A stretch of DNA of 64,000 nt, from positions 186,001 through 250,000 of the forward strand of contig JANRIX010000059.1 in NCBI GenBank assembly GCA_033764435.1. The letters are read 5' to 3'. Position 1 is the first letter of the stretch, and each line of letters opens with the position of its first letter. The notes beneath the pieces were generated by a model. That model had not been told where the DNA came from. It made no database searches and was given only the letters and a program-made list of their open reading frames with translations. Positions 41,988 through 50,326 of this stretch are shown here, piece by piece. The stretch is from JAEUMY01 sp033764435 (lineage in GTDB: Bacteria > Pseudomonadota > Gammaproteobacteria > Burkholderiales > Usitatibacteraceae). The translations under genes and the position numbers were made by a program.

Positions 41988-42263
41988 ATGTCCGACGTCG
42001 CCACCCCGACTGCCGCCCCCGCACCCGACCTCCCCCCATTGCCGGCGCTCACGCCCGGCCGCTACCGCCACTACAAGGGCAATGACTATGAGGTGATTGG
42101 CGTCGCGCGCCACAGCGAGACACTGGAGCCCGTCGTGGTCTACCGCCCGTTGTATGGCGAAGGCGGGCTGTGGGTGCGGCCGTATGCGATGTTCTGCGAG
42201 ACGGTTGTCGTTGACGGGGCATCGGTTCGCCGGTTCGCGCCGCTCGCCGACGCAGCGGCTTGA
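41988..42263 (+). CDS. DUF1653 family protein
   Basis: A 91-residue protein. The DUF1653 core is LTPGRYRHYKGNDYEVIGVARHSETLEPVVVYRPLYGEGGLWVRPYAMFCETVVVDGASVRRF, with an Ala/Pro-rich N-terminal tail. The ATG at 41988 is chosen because the text before it comes from the palindrome region. Family function is unknown. Confidence 0.85.
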   Translation: MSDVATPTAAPAPDLPPLPALTPGRYRHYKGNDYEVIGVARHSETLEPVVVYRPLYGEGGLWVRPYAMFCETVVVDGASVRRFAPLADAAA

Positions 42264-42286
42264 GCGTTGCCCGCCTTGCCGTGCAT

Positions 42287-42298
42287 GCGAATATTCGC
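42287..42298. repeat. Dispersed palindrome GCGAATATTCGC, copy 18
   Basis: Exact copy with 14-base symmetry, 23 bases after the DUF1653 stop. Confidence 0.9.
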
Positions 42299-42360
42299 AA
42301 TCGATTCAGGCCGCCCAACGGGGTTGCCCTGTCTGACGAAGATCGAACAAGGAGACGCGG

Positions 42361-42771
42361 ATGAGTGATTCAACAAGCAATGCGAAATTCGAAGTCGGCA
42401 TGAAGGCGCGCCGCGAAGTGCTGGGTGACGCCTATGTGGACCGGTCGCTCGCCAACGCGACCGCGTTCACCGCGCCGCTGCAGGAACTGGTGACGGAGAA
42501 CTGCTGGGGTGCGGTCTGGTCGCGCGATGGGCTGGACCGGCGCACACGCAGCCTGGTGACGATATCCATGCTGATCGCGCTCCGCGCGACGGACGAACTG
42601 AAGACCCATGTGCTGGGTGCGCTGCGCAATGGCTGCACGGTCGAGGAGATCCGCGAGGTGCTGCTGCACGCATCGGCCTACTGCGGATTCCCGGCGGCGC
42701 TGGATGCGTTCCGCGCGGCGAAGGAAGTTGTGGAGAATTGGGAGAAGTCGGGCGCCGGACAGGGCGGCTGA
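42361..42771 (+). CDS. Carboxymuconolactone decarboxylase family protein
   Basis: A 136-residue all-helical protein. The family text is GMKARREVLGDAYVDRSLANATAFTAPLQELVTENCWGAVWSRDGLDRRTRSLVTISMLIALRATDELKTHVLGALRNGCTVEEIREVLLHASAYCGFPAALDAF. It matches PcaC-like 4-carboxymuconolactone decarboxylases. No other protocatechuate pathway genes are near, so this may be a paralogue with a different role. AAGGAGACGCGG provides a strong ribosome binding site. Confidence 0.88.
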   Translation: MSDSTSNAKFEVGMKARREVLGDAYVDRSLANATAFTAPLQELVTENCWGAVWSRDGLDRRTRSLVTISMLIALRATDELKTHVLGALRNGCTVEEIREVLLHASAYCGFPAALDAFRAAKEVVENWEKSGAGQGG

Positions 42772-42910
42772 TCGGGCGCAGACACGCCCAGACCTCCAAG
42801 GTCGGCTGGCGCGGCACAAGAGTGTCGTGACGTTGAAAGCGGCGCCTGGGCTTGCAAGTTGCACGGGCTGAATTCAAGATGTGCGCTCACTCCCGTGACC
42901 GAGGTCCACC

Positions 42911-43309
42911 ATGCGCATCCATGAGTTGTCGTTCTGCATTCTCGCCATCGCCATCCTGTTCGCAATCCCCGGCTCTGACGCCAGGGCTCAGGTTGGGAGT
43001 CCCACGCTGCAAGTGACCGACCCCGCCGCCGTGGCGGTGTTGCGCAGTTTGAACTCACGCGTGAATGCGCTGAGCAAGCTCGCGACGGAGTGCGCGGAAA
43101 AGAAGCTGGCGCCGCCCGAGCGTTGCTTCTGCCGCTACCCGGCGGAAGTGGAGGCGGTGAAAAAGGAACTGCAGGCTACGCTTCGCGCGTATCCGGACTG
43201 GGCGACGCGGGCGGTGGCCTGGACAGACACTTCTTCCGGGAAGCCGATGGGGCAGACGCTCGCCATTGCGCATCTTGGACCGGCGCTGGAGAAGTGCACG
43301 GCAAAGTAG
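42911..43309 (+). CDS. Secreted hypothetical protein
   Basis: A 132-residue protein with a signal peptide (LSFCILAIAILFAIPGSDARAQ). The mature part is helical with four cysteines (ATECAEKKLAPPERCFCRYPAEVEAVKKELQATLRAYPDW...LEKC). GAGGTCCACC precedes the ATG. The family is not recognised. Confidence 0.65.
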   Translation: MRIHELSFCILAIAILFAIPGSDARAQVGSPTLQVTDPAAVAVLRSLNSRVNALSKLATECAEKKLAPPERCFCRYPAEVEAVKKELQATLRAYPDWATRAVAWTDTSSGKPMGQTLAIAHLGPALEKCTAK

Positions 43310-43413
43310 GGTGTTGCCCGCAGTGATGCGCACGCTCGCGTGATCCGTGCACGGCCTTGCAATCCAGCCTACGGAATCATCGTTCCGGTCAGATTTCGCC
43401 TTGGGGCCGCTGC

Positions 43414-43419
43414 TACACT
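43414..43419 (+). promoter_or_regulatory. -10 box of the AraC-type gene, likely leaderless transcript
   Basis: TACACT ends 6 bases before the ATG at 43426 and no ribosome binding site is present. This is the same arrangement as at 23789. Confidence 0.45.
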
Positions 43420-43425
43420 GCACCC

Positions 43426-43926
43426 ATGAAACCGGCCCGCCCAGCCCGCCAGCCCCGTCAGTTCCGGCAGAAAAGCACGCGCCGTGCAGCGCGCGCCCTG
43501 GCCGCCGTCAGCCACGTTGCCGAGCGCATCACACGACGCCGCGCGCCCCGCGTGGACGTGGCTTCATTGGCGCGCGACCTGCACTACTCCGCAAGCCATC
43601 TGCGCGCCTTGTTTCGCACCCGTTCGGGCGAGTCGCTCGGGCGCCGCGCCAAGCGTCTGAGGCTGGATCGCGCGGCGGCGGCGCTGCGGCGTGGCCGACT
43701 CAGCGTGGCCGATATCGCGCAGCGCGCCGGCTATGCCAGCCCGGAGGCGTTTGCGCGCATGTTCAAGGCCCGCTTCGGCGTGTCGCCGCGCCGGTTCGCG
43801 CGGGGCGAGCGCGCGGTCGGGCCGCTGGCCTGGCCCGTCGAGATGGGGCTGTCGTTGGCGGCCCATTTCGCCTCGCGCCCTGACCATTCATCTGTTGCCG
43901 ATCCGGAGAGGTCCGCCCATGTCTGA
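43426..43926 (+). CDS. AraC family regulator, short form
   Basis: A 166-residue protein consisting of little more than an AraC DNA-binding domain. The two helix-turn-helices are DVASLARDLHYSASHLRALFRTRSGESLGRRAKRLRLDRAAAAL and SVADIAQRAGYASPEAFARMFKARFGVSPRRFARGE. The N-terminus is Arg/Pro-rich and there is no ligand-binding domain. It overlaps the next gene by 8 bases, so it is first in a three-gene operon with an SRPBCC and an NTF2-like protein. Confidence 0.85.
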   Translation: MKPARPARQPRQFRQKSTRRAARALAAVSHVAERITRRRAPRVDVASLARDLHYSASHLRALFRTRSGESLGRRAKRLRLDRAAAALRRGRLSVADIAQRAGYASPEAFARMFKARFGVSPRRFARGERAVGPLAWPVEMGLSLAAHFASRPDHSSVADPERSAHV

Positions 43927-44371
43927 GCTCCTGCATGAGGCGCGGTTCACCGTCGCGTTGCCCCTGCCTTCGGCCACGGCCTGGCCATTGCTCGAACGCG
44001 ACATCGATGCATGGTGGCCCGCGATGTACCGGGCCGTGGCGAGCCCAAGCCGCATGCGCTTCAGCGCCACGCTGGGCGGGCGGCTGGAGGAGCTGGGTGC
44101 GAATGGCGAAGGGGTGCTCTGGTACGTCGTGCAGGCGGTGACGCCGGGGCAGTCGATCACGCTCGCCGGCCATATCGCGCCTCCGTTCGGCGGCCCGGCG
44201 CTGTCGCTGCTCAGGCTCACGCTGAGCGATCAGCCGGATGGATCGTCCTGCCTCGAGATTCACGACAGCATCATGGGCAGGATTGATCCGGCCATGGTGG
44301 AATCCGGCTGGCGCGACATCTTTGCCGGGTTCGCGGCCCACCTTGCGGCGCTGCCCGGCGGCGCGGGATGA
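43919..44371 (+). CDS. SRPBCC (START-like) domain protein
   Basis: A 150-residue polyketide-cyclase/START-fold protein: ARFTVALPLPSATAWPLLERDIDAWWPAMYRAVASPSRMRFSATLGGRLEELGANGEGVLWYVVQAVTPGQSITLAGHIAPPFGGPALSLLRLTLSDQ. Members bind hydrophobic ligands. It overlaps the AraC gene upstream and the secreted NTF2-like gene downstream (ATGA), so the three are translationally coupled. Confidence 0.78.
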   Translation: MSELLHEARFTVALPLPSATAWPLLERDIDAWWPAMYRAVASPSRMRFSATLGGRLEELGANGEGVLWYVVQAVTPGQSITLAGHIAPPFGGPALSLLRLTLSDQPDGSSCLEIHDSIMGRIDPAMVESGWRDIFAGFAAHLAALPGGAG

Positions 44372-44829
44372 CGTCGTTGCTCCGTGTTGTCCTTGCCGCG
44401 GCGGCCTTCGCGTGGCTGGGCGCTGCCCGCGCGGAGCCGGCGGCACCGCGGCCGGATGAACTTGCCGTGCAGTTCGTGAGCACCTTCTCGCGGGCCGACG
44501 TGGACGGATTGCTTGAGCGGGTGACCGATGACATCGAGATGCTGTCGCTGTCGGACGCGGGGGCATCCGTGGATGTCGCCGGCAAGGCCGCGCTGCGGCA
44601 GTTCCTCGAGCGCTACTTCCAACGCATTCGCGACGTGCGCTCCGAGCTCGAATGGACGCGCGTCTCGGGCAACCGGGTCGTGGCGGAAGAGCGGGTCAGC
44701 TGGACGTCAGCCAGCGGGCCGCGCAGCCGGCGCAGTCTCTCGGTCTATGAGTTCCGGGACGGCAAGGTCCGCCGGGTCTGGTACTTCCCCGCAGAGTCGC
44801 TGGCCTCGCCGGCAAAGCCTGCGTCCTGA
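44368..44829 (+). CDS. Secreted NTF2/SnoaL-like protein
   Basis: A 153-residue protein with a signal peptide (LLRVVLAAAAFAWLGAARAEP). The rest fits the SnoaL/NTF2 fold: LAVQFVSTFSRADVDGLLERVTDDIEMLSLSDAGASVDVAGKAALRQFLERYF...VVAEERVSWTSASGPRSRRSLSVYEFRDGKVRRVWYFPAES. Probably a periplasmic ligand-binding or scaffold protein. Its start overlaps the previous stop by four bases. Confidence 0.78.
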   Translation: MTSLLRVVLAAAAFAWLGAARAEPAAPRPDELAVQFVSTFSRADVDGLLERVTDDIEMLSLSDAGASVDVAGKAALRQFLERYFQRIRDVRSELEWTRVSGNRVVAEERVSWTSASGPRSRRSLSVYEFRDGKVRRVWYFPAESLASPAKPAS

Positions 44830-44832
44830 TGT

Positions 44833-44844
44833 GCGAATATTCGC
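44833..44844. repeat. Dispersed palindrome GCGAATATTCGC, copy 19
   Basis: Exact copy, 3 bases after the stop of the NTF2-like gene. Confidence 0.9.
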
Positions 44845-44876
44845 CATCCCATCATCAGGCAATTGCGGGGGTTGTC

Positions 44877-45317
44877 ATGTCGGAGCTTCCCGATTTTCTT
44901 TCCCGGTCCGGTTACCAGCGCGTCGCACTGCAACGCAGCGGGGTGGGCCACTACCACGTGCCGGCCACGCTGCGCGGCCGGTCGGTCTCGGTGCTGGTGG
45001 ACACGGGCGCCGATTGCACGCTGGTGAATCTGGCCCTTGCGCGTGAGCTCGGGCTCGCGCTCACCATGCTGCCGGAAAAGGGCGCGGGTGCCGGCAATGC
45101 GGCGATGGATGTCTACACCGTCGATGATGCAAGCCTCGAATTTGCGGCGCTGGCGGTGAGACCGAACGCGCTGCTGGCCATGGACCTCTCGCACGCCAAC
45201 GAGGCCATGGTGGCGCGCGGCCTCGACCCGGTGGAGGCGATCATGGGCGTCGATGTGCTGGAGCGGCATGCGGCGGTGATCGATTACGGCAGCGGGTCGA
45301 TGTTTCTGAAGCCGTAG
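44877..45317 (+). CDS. Retropepsin-like aspartic protease
   Basis: A 146-residue clan AA aspartyl protease-like protein. The motif VDTGADCTLVNLALARELGL holds catalytic D42 (DTGA), and the end IMGVDVLERHAAVIDYGSGSMFL is the typical hydrophobic-Gly pair. Such proteins act as homodimers. There is no signal peptide, so it is cytoplasmic. The target is unknown. Confidence 0.85.
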   Translation: MSELPDFLSRSGYQRVALQRSGVGHYHVPATLRGRSVSVLVDTGADCTLVNLALARELGLALTMLPEKGAGAGNAAMDVYTVDDASLEFAALAVRPNALLAMDLSHANEAMVARGLDPVEAIMGVDVLERHAAVIDYGSGSMFLKP

Positions 45318-45442
45318 CACCGGCGCGCTTCGGGCGATATCGCGGTGGTCGCAGTTTTGTACTTGGCAGTGGTGCCCAGGATCTTGTAGTCGCGGCATTC
45401 GACCACGTTGTTTGATGCCGCCGGGGGGCAAACAGGCGTCAG
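45318..45442. other. Convergent gap with a possible gene fragment
   Basis: On the minus strand the gap encodes a short stretch, VVECRDYKILGTTAKYKT, which looks like coding sequence but has no start. It may be a decayed fragment downstream of the patatin gene. Confidence 0.2.
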
Positions 45443-46897
45443 TCAGCGGCAATCGGCGCGCCGACCGCGCGTGGCCTGGTCACGAAAGGCGCGATAGCCC
45501 GGGGCGTTCTGCAGTGTTTGAAATGCGGCCCGTCGTAGTGCAGTGACCTGCGCCGGCTGGATGTGGAAGGCTGTGGGAATCGTGAGCACTTCATCCCGAA
45601 GTATCGGGTCATTCAGGCCGTTGAGGCCCAGATCGATTGCATGCAGGAGGGGCGGATCGCTCCCATCGCCTTTGGAGGCGGCATTCAACTGTTCCTGCCA
45701 TTGCGCGACCGCGTCGCTGAATACGAGGGCGGTTTCGCGCGAGTAGCGACCCATTCCGCCGAACACCATCGCGTCCAGCACTTCCAGAACGCTTGGCACG
45801 GTGGACTGGCCATCGATCGGGTGCGGACTCAGGCGTTCTGAATTCACCGTGATGAAGACGATGGTGAGCGGGCCGGGATGGGCGCTTCCGCGGCGCAGCT
45901 GCGCGAGCAAGGGCACGATGCCGCCCGCCTGTTCAACGTAGTCGACAATCCGGCGGGTACCCAGGTTGTCCGACAGTCCGCCGTCGACCAGATGCAGATA
46001 GGCGCGCTTCGCCTGGGTCACGGCTTCGGCCTCCGCCCGGGCGAGCCGGGTGCGGGGCATGTCCTCGGCGCGCACCGCGGGCAGCGGCATGCGGGCGACC
46101 GGACATGCGCTGGCATGGTTCTGCACCGTGAGCGGGCTGAAGAGCAGTGGCACGGAACTCGACGCGGCCACCGCGAACGCAAGCGGCACCGCATCGATGG
46201 ACGAGCACATGAGCTTCATCTGCTCGGACGTGAAGTCGAAGTCCGCGCCGGTGGCAAGGTCGGTCGCGCCCACGATGAGATAGGGATGTGCGGGCTTTGC
46301 GGCCAGATCCCCGAAGGTCCTGCCCTGAAACAGGTGGGCATCCAGTTCATCGGCGAGGATCTGGCCGCGACCGTAGTGATCAGAAGTCTGGCGATACAAG
46401 CCGGCCGGGCTGAGGGCTGAGCCCAGCAGGCTGCGCTGAAAATTCTTCAGCAGGAAATCCCGCTCGAATCGGTCCAGATGTCCGTTCACGCCATGGAGCA
46501 CGAGATGCGTGGCTGCGATGCTGCCACCGGAGATGCCGGTCACCATGTCGATTTCCTGGGCAAGCGAGGTCGAGCGACCGTCCCAGCAGAAAGGTTCGGC
46601 ATCCAGCTCGGCCACGACGGCACTGGCGAATGCGGCGGCCCGCGAGCCGCCCCCGGAAAAACTGGCCACCACGAGCAGGTCGGCGGCCCGGCCGGCATGG
46701 AAGAGCTGCGCCCGGCCGTCATAGCGGACGTTTTCATCGGCGGTGAGCGGTGCGTTGCGCCACGCCGCAGGTGCCGCGCAACCACAGAGAAGCGCAGTCA
46801 ACAGGATGAGCGGGCCCCGGCAAGAGCGCTTGCGGGCCCACTGCATGCCAGCGAATCGCGACACGGCAGCCAGGCCCGGCCCGGTGAAGGAGTTCAT
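45443..46897 (-). CDS. Patatin-like phospholipase, lipoprotein
   Basis: A 484-residue protein with a lipoprotein signal (LILLTALLCGCAAP; lipobox LCGC). Patatin features are ASFSGGGSRAAAF (oxyanion loop), GISGGS with nucleophile S123, and VDGGLSDNLG with the catalytic Asp of DGG. It therefore hydrolyses phospholipid or acyl esters in the envelope. Start at 46897 overlaps the DUF4386 stop by four bases. The operon DNA is TetR-DUF4386-patatin. It is anchored in a membrane by its lipid. Confidence 0.9.
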   Translation of the reverse strand: MNSFTGPGLAAVSRFAGMQWARKRSCRGPLILLTALLCGCAAPAAWRNAPLTADENVRYDGRAQLFHAGRAADLLVVASFSGGGSRAAAFASAVVAELDAEPFCWDGRSTSLAQEIDMVTGISGGSIAATHLVLHGVNGHLDRFERDFLLKNFQRSLLGSALSPAGLYRQTSDHYGRGQILADELDAHLFQGRTFGDLAAKPAHPYLIVGATDLATGADFDFTSEQMKLMCSSIDAVPLAFAVAASSSVPLLFSPLTVQNHASACPVARMPLPAVRAEDMPRTRLARAEAEAVTQAKRAYLHLVDGGLSDNLGTRRIVDYVEQAGGIVPLLAQLRRGSAHPGPLTIVFITVNSERLSPHPIDGQSTVPSVLEVLDAMVFGGMGRYSRETALVFSDAVAQWQEQLNAASKGDGSDPPLLHAIDLGLNGLNDPILRDEVLTIPTAFHIQPAQVTALRRAAFQTLQNAPGYRAFRDQATRGRRADCR

Positions 46898-47640
46898 GCT
46901 CCCGCCGGGGATGCGGCTGCCGCGGCGCGCAGACCGCGCACGCCCGCAGCGAAAAGGTAGATCGCCAGCATCAACAGCCAAAGTCCCCACAGACTGAACG
47001 CGATCGGCGCCGCCTCGACGGACGGAATCGCGGGCATCACCGTGTGCAGCAACTCGGTGAAGCCCAGCAACCAGAGCGGAACGGTCAAGAGGCCAGCAAT
47101 GCCCAACCCGCGCGCCACGTTGCCGTGGGCCAGCATGGAACGGCTGATGCCAACCGTCCAGCACACCAGCAAGCACTGTCCGACGAACTCGCCCAGCAGC
47201 ACGCCGGCAAACTGGTGTTGCACTTGGAAGGCCATCACCGCCGCCTCACGGCCGGCTGCCGTCGTGTCCGGCGACGCGATCTGCGCCGCAAGAACCGGGA
47301 CGACGAACACCCAGCGCAGCAGCGCGATCATCTGGATGAGTGCCGAAGTGAGGCCAAACCACGCGGCGAGCGAGAGGCCGCCTGGCTGGCGTGCCGGCCG
47401 GATGCTGGACTCCAGCGCCATCACGACCGGCATGAATGCCGCGGCAGAAAGGGCGAAGGCCAGCCAGGTGAATACCAGCGATTCGCCACCTTCATGAAAG
47501 CGGGTGAGCACCACGGCGGCGGGCTCACGCAACACATCGTCGTAGCCAAAATTGGCAGCGAGAAGGGCGAAGGGCACATTGCTGGCAACCAGGAAGAACA
47601 GGATCCACCCTGCCGCCATGAAACTTGAACGGGGGCTCAT
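46894..47640 (-). CDS. DUF4386-like integral membrane protein
   Basis: A 248-residue protein with about six membrane segments, for example AAGWILFFLVASNVPFALL, FTWLAFALSAAAFMPVVMAL, TSALIQMIALLRWVFVVPVLAA, VLLGEFVGQCLLVCWTVGISR, IAGLLTVPLWLLGFTELL. The RWVFVVP and HQFAG text match DUF4386. The gene overlaps its neighbours on both sides by four bases (ATGA), so it is expressed with the patatin and TetR genes. Role unknown. Confidence 0.75.
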   Translation of the reverse strand: MSPRSSFMAAGWILFFLVASNVPFALLAANFGYDDVLREPAAVVLTRFHEGGESLVFTWLAFALSAAAFMPVVMALESSIRPARQPGGLSLAAWFGLTSALIQMIALLRWVFVVPVLAAQIASPDTTAAGREAAVMAFQVQHQFAGVLLGEFVGQCLLVCWTVGISRSMLAHGNVARGLGIAGLLTVPLWLLGFTELLHTVMPAIPSVEAAPIAFSLWGLWLLMLAIYLFAAGVRGLRAAAAASPAGA

Positions 47641-48401
47641 GCCGCACCGCCCTTGCGCGAACGTGTCCGCGAGCGGGGGGCGCCGGGTGGAGTCCGCCGT
47701 GGCCGTTCAGCAGCAGCCTGATGGGCCGGGCCGGCCGCGGTTGTTCCGGGCGAGTAGGCGCGCTGCAACAGCAGCGCCGCAGCCGATTGCACACGCCGCC
47801 AGCCCCGGGCGTCAGACACATCCACGCCGGCGAAGGCCGGCAGTGTCTTTTCACGCAGGGCGAGGTAGTGAATGCCAGCCAGCAGCAGCGCGTTGATCGC
47901 CGGGGCATCAATGCCCTCGGGTACGCTCAGCGTGCCCTTCTGCGCCCCCATCCAGCGTTGCATGGCCTGAGAGCGGGCAGCATCCAGCCGGCTCAGCACC
48001 GCCGAGGGTTCCACCAGCTCCCAGGCGAGCAGCCGCAGGACCAGCACGTTGCCCCGCAAACCGGTGCTGTAGTCGGTCAGCAGGCGGGCCATGAGTGCGG
48101 CGTAGTCCGCCTCGGGTGTGCCGCGGGCCGCGCGCCCGTCTGTCGCAAGCCAGAGGTCCATGCGCGCGCCGATCGCATCGATCACGCCATCCATCCCGCC
48201 GAAGTAGCGGTTGACCAGCTTCTTGTCGACACCTGCCCGCCGGGCCACTTCGTTCACGCCCAGTGCGGTGAAGCCGTGCTCGGCAAGCACGGCGATGGCG
48301 GCCTCGACGATACGCGACTCGGTGGCGGCACGGTCCCGCACGCGGGGGCTGGCGGCATGTTTACTTGGGGTGGCGCGAGGACGTGTGGCACTTGCGGACA
48401 T
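47637..48401 (-). CDS. TetR family regulator
   Basis: A 254-residue protein with a basic N-terminal tail. The TetR helix-turn-helix is TESRIVEAAIAVLAEHGFTALGVNEVARRAGVDKKLVNRYFGGMDGVIDAIG. A C-terminal tail rich in Arg and Pro follows the ligand domain. First gene of the operon with DUF4386 and patatin. Its promoter region holds two palindromes (48490-48530), so it is probably an autorepressor of the operon. MSASATRP at 48401 is chosen as start; the longer frame to 48509 lies in the operator. Confidence 0.85.
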   Translation of the reverse strand: MSASATRPRATPSKHAASPRVRDRAATESRIVEAAIAVLAEHGFTALGVNEVARRAGVDKKLVNRYFGGMDGVIDAIGARMDLWLATDGRAARGTPEADYAALMARLLTDYSTGLRGNVLVLRLLAWELVEPSAVLSRLDAARSQAMQRWMGAQKGTLSVPEGIDAPAINALLLAGIHYLALREKTLPAFAGVDVSDARGWRRVQSAAALLLQRAYSPGTTAAGPAHQAAAERPRRTPPGAPRSRTRSRKGGAA

Positions 48402-48730
48402 GGCGGTTTCCTGAACAGAGGTTGCTGGGCAATGGTGAAGTCCACGCGGTGCGGGCAGGCAGAAGTGGACTGGCACGGGGTCGGGGAATATGTCCCTGGC
48501 TGGAGACATATTAAGTCCCCACGTGGGGACATGTCAACAGAAGTTTCCGACCGCGCGGCATGTACGCGTTCTGTGCGCGTGCTGCATCACTTCTTGAAGG
48601 CGTCTGTCTCTCTGAGAGAGTGACCTGGCCCGTCGGCGCCGTGCGGCTTTGGCTCAAGCCTTCGCTTCATGGGCATCGCGTGCCCGGAGAGCCGAACGGC
48701 CCGCCGCGCAACCGCAGGCTGAATCGCGGG
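48402..48730. other. Intergenic region with TetR operator
   Basis: This 329-base gap between the TetR operon and the permease gene holds the palindromic operator at 48490-48530. No gene is seen. Confidence 0.45.
48490..48530. promoter_or_regulatory. Two palindromic operator-like sites for the TetR regulator
   Basis: ATGTCCC-N6-GAGACAT (48490-48509, one mismatch) and the perfect 16-base palindrome GTCCCCACGTGGGGAC (48515-48530) lie 89-129 bases upstream of the TetR start. The TTAATAT between them could be part of the minus-strand -10. Confidence 0.6.
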
Positions 48731-50326
48731 TCAGCGAGCGGGCTTGCGAATATTCGCAGGTGGCGACAACGCATCGGCCGGCGGCCGCCCATGGCGCACC
48801 AGCTTCTTTTCGGCAAGGCCGAATGCGAATTCGATCAGTAGCGCCAGCACGGCGGCGGGGAGTGCGCCGGCCAACAGCGTCGCATGGTCATTCAGGGCGA
48901 GCCCGGTCACGATGCGCTCGCCATAGCCACCCGCGCCGATAAACGCGGCGATGGTCGCGGTGCCGACGTTGATGACAGCCGCCGTGCGGATGCCCGCGAG
49001 CAGGGTCGGCAGGGCGAGCGGCAGCTCGACATGGCGCAGCATCGCGGCCGGGGGCAGCCCAAGCGAGAGCGCCGCCTCGCGGAGGCCCGGCGGCGTCTGG
49101 GTGAGACCGGCATGAGTGTTGCGCACAATCGGCAGCAGGGCGAACAGCGTCAGCGCGATGAACGCCGGCACGAGCCCGATGAGACCCGTGAGCGGAATGA
49201 GGAAGGCCAGCAGGGCCAGCGCGGGAATGGTCTGGATGACGCCGGTGATGCCCAGAATCGTGCCGGACAGTTGGGGACGCTTTGCTGCCAGGATACCCAG
49301 CGGAACGCCCAGCGCGATGCTGGCGGCAAGCGAGAGGAACACCAACGTGAGGTGTTCCAGCGTCAGTCGCGCCAGATCGGGTGCGAGCAACTTGTGCCAG
49401 ACCTCGACAGCCAACACAGGTTTGGCGCCCTGTGGCGCGGCTGCGGTCGAGGCTTGCACTGCCGTGCCCGCCGCTGCCCCGGTGCGGACCATCCAGTCCG
49501 CCGCGACCTTGGCGAAGGACTTGCCTTCCAGCTCGGCCTCGGCATTCATGCGGCGCATCGCCGCCTCGTCGATGCGGCCTTCCAGTCCCTTCAGCGCCTT
49601 CCAGGCGGCGGGAAACTCCTGCGCCAGCCCGGCCCGATGGAGCAGGACGGCATCGTAGCGGGGAAAGTGGCCGCGATCATCGAGAAGCACCGTGAGCCCG
49701 TACTTGTCCAGCTTGGCGTCGGTCGAGTAGATGTCGATGACATCAACCTGGCCCTGCGCGATCGCATCGTAGGCGAGGCCGTGATCCAGCCCGCGCGGGG
49801 CGGTGAAGGGCAATTGGTAGGCGCGCTGCAGACCGGGCCAGCCGTCGGCGCGGCCGATGAATTCCTGCGAGAACCCGAGGCGCAACTGCGGGTGCGCGGC
49901 CAGGTCCGACAGACTGCGAATGCCGAGCTGCGCCGCCCGAGACGCCGGCATGGCCAGCGCATAGGTGTTGTTGAACCCGAGTGGTGCGCTGGCTTCGAGA
50001 CCGATGCCCGCGAGCTTGCGATTGAGCTCGGCGAGTGGCGGCACCGTGTCCAGTTTGAGGATCTCCCGGGCAATGGTGCCGGTGTACTCGGGATAAAGGT
50101 CGATGGCGCGGGCCTGCAGCGCGCCGAGCACGATCGACGTGTTGCCCAGCCCCTGCTGGTGACGGGCATCACGCTCGCCCGCCCCGACAGCCGTCTGGCG
50201 GATGATTTCACTCAGCACGTAGGACTCGGTGAAGCGCTTTGATCCGACCACGAGCGGCGCCGCCAGTGCATTGCTGATGCACGTGGCAAGCATGATGAGA
50301 GGCAGCAGCGCACGAAAGATTTTCAT
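48731..50326 (-). CDS. Fused glycine betaine/choline-type ABC binding protein and permease
   Basis: A 531-residue fusion. After a signal peptide (ALLPLIMLATCISNALAAP) comes an OpuAC-like binding domain (LVVGSKRFTESYVLSEIIRQTAV, LYPEYTGTIAREIL, VDVIDIYSTDAKLDKYGL). From about residue 300 there is a permease of OpuBB type (LTLEHLTLVFLSLAASIALGVPLGILAAKRPQLSGTILGITGVIQTIPALALLAFLIPLTG, IGAGGYGERIVTG). No ATPase gene is in the window near it, which is unusual. The C-terminal tail ANIRKPAR is encoded by a palindrome copy. Confidence 0.88.
   Translation of the reverse strand: MKIFRALLPLIMLATCISNALAAPLVVGSKRFTESYVLSEIIRQTAVGAGERDARHQQGLGNTSIVLGALQARAIDLYPEYTGTIAREILKLDTVPPLAELNRKLAGIGLEASAPLGFNNTYALAMPASRAAQLGIRSLSDLAAHPQLRLGFSQEFIGRADGWPGLQRAYQLPFTAPRGLDHGLAYDAIAQGQVDVIDIYSTDAKLDKYGLTVLLDDRGHFPRYDAVLLHRAGLAQEFPAAWKALKGLEGRIDEAAMRRMNAEAELEGKSFAKVAADWMVRTGAAAGTAVQASTAAAPQGAKPVLAVEVWHKLLAPDLARLTLEHLTLVFLSLAASIALGVPLGILAAKRPQLSGTILGITGVIQTIPALALLAFLIPLTGLIGLVPAFIALTLFALLPIVRNTHAGLTQTPPGLREAALSLGLPPAAMLRHVELPLALPTLLAGIRTAAVINVGTATIAAFIGAGGYGERIVTGLALNDHATLLAGALPAAVLALLIEFAFGLAEKKLVRHGRPPADALSPPANIRKPAR
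48746..48757. repeat. Dispersed palindrome GCGAATATTCGC, copy 20 (C-terminus of the fusion gene)
   Basis: Exact copy with 14-base symmetry, 12 bases before the stop codon and read as Ala-Asn-Ile-Arg. Confidence 0.9.

Noticed and set aside
42361..42771. Part of a protocatechuate pathway cluster
   Set aside because: No pcaB, pcaD, pcaG or pcaH gene is nearby; the family is broad, so pcaC was not assigned.
48884..50242. A 452-residue + strand frame opposite the osmoprotectant fusion gene
   Set aside because: It is Arg/Gln/Gly-rich shadow text without domains; the minus-strand gene is clear.
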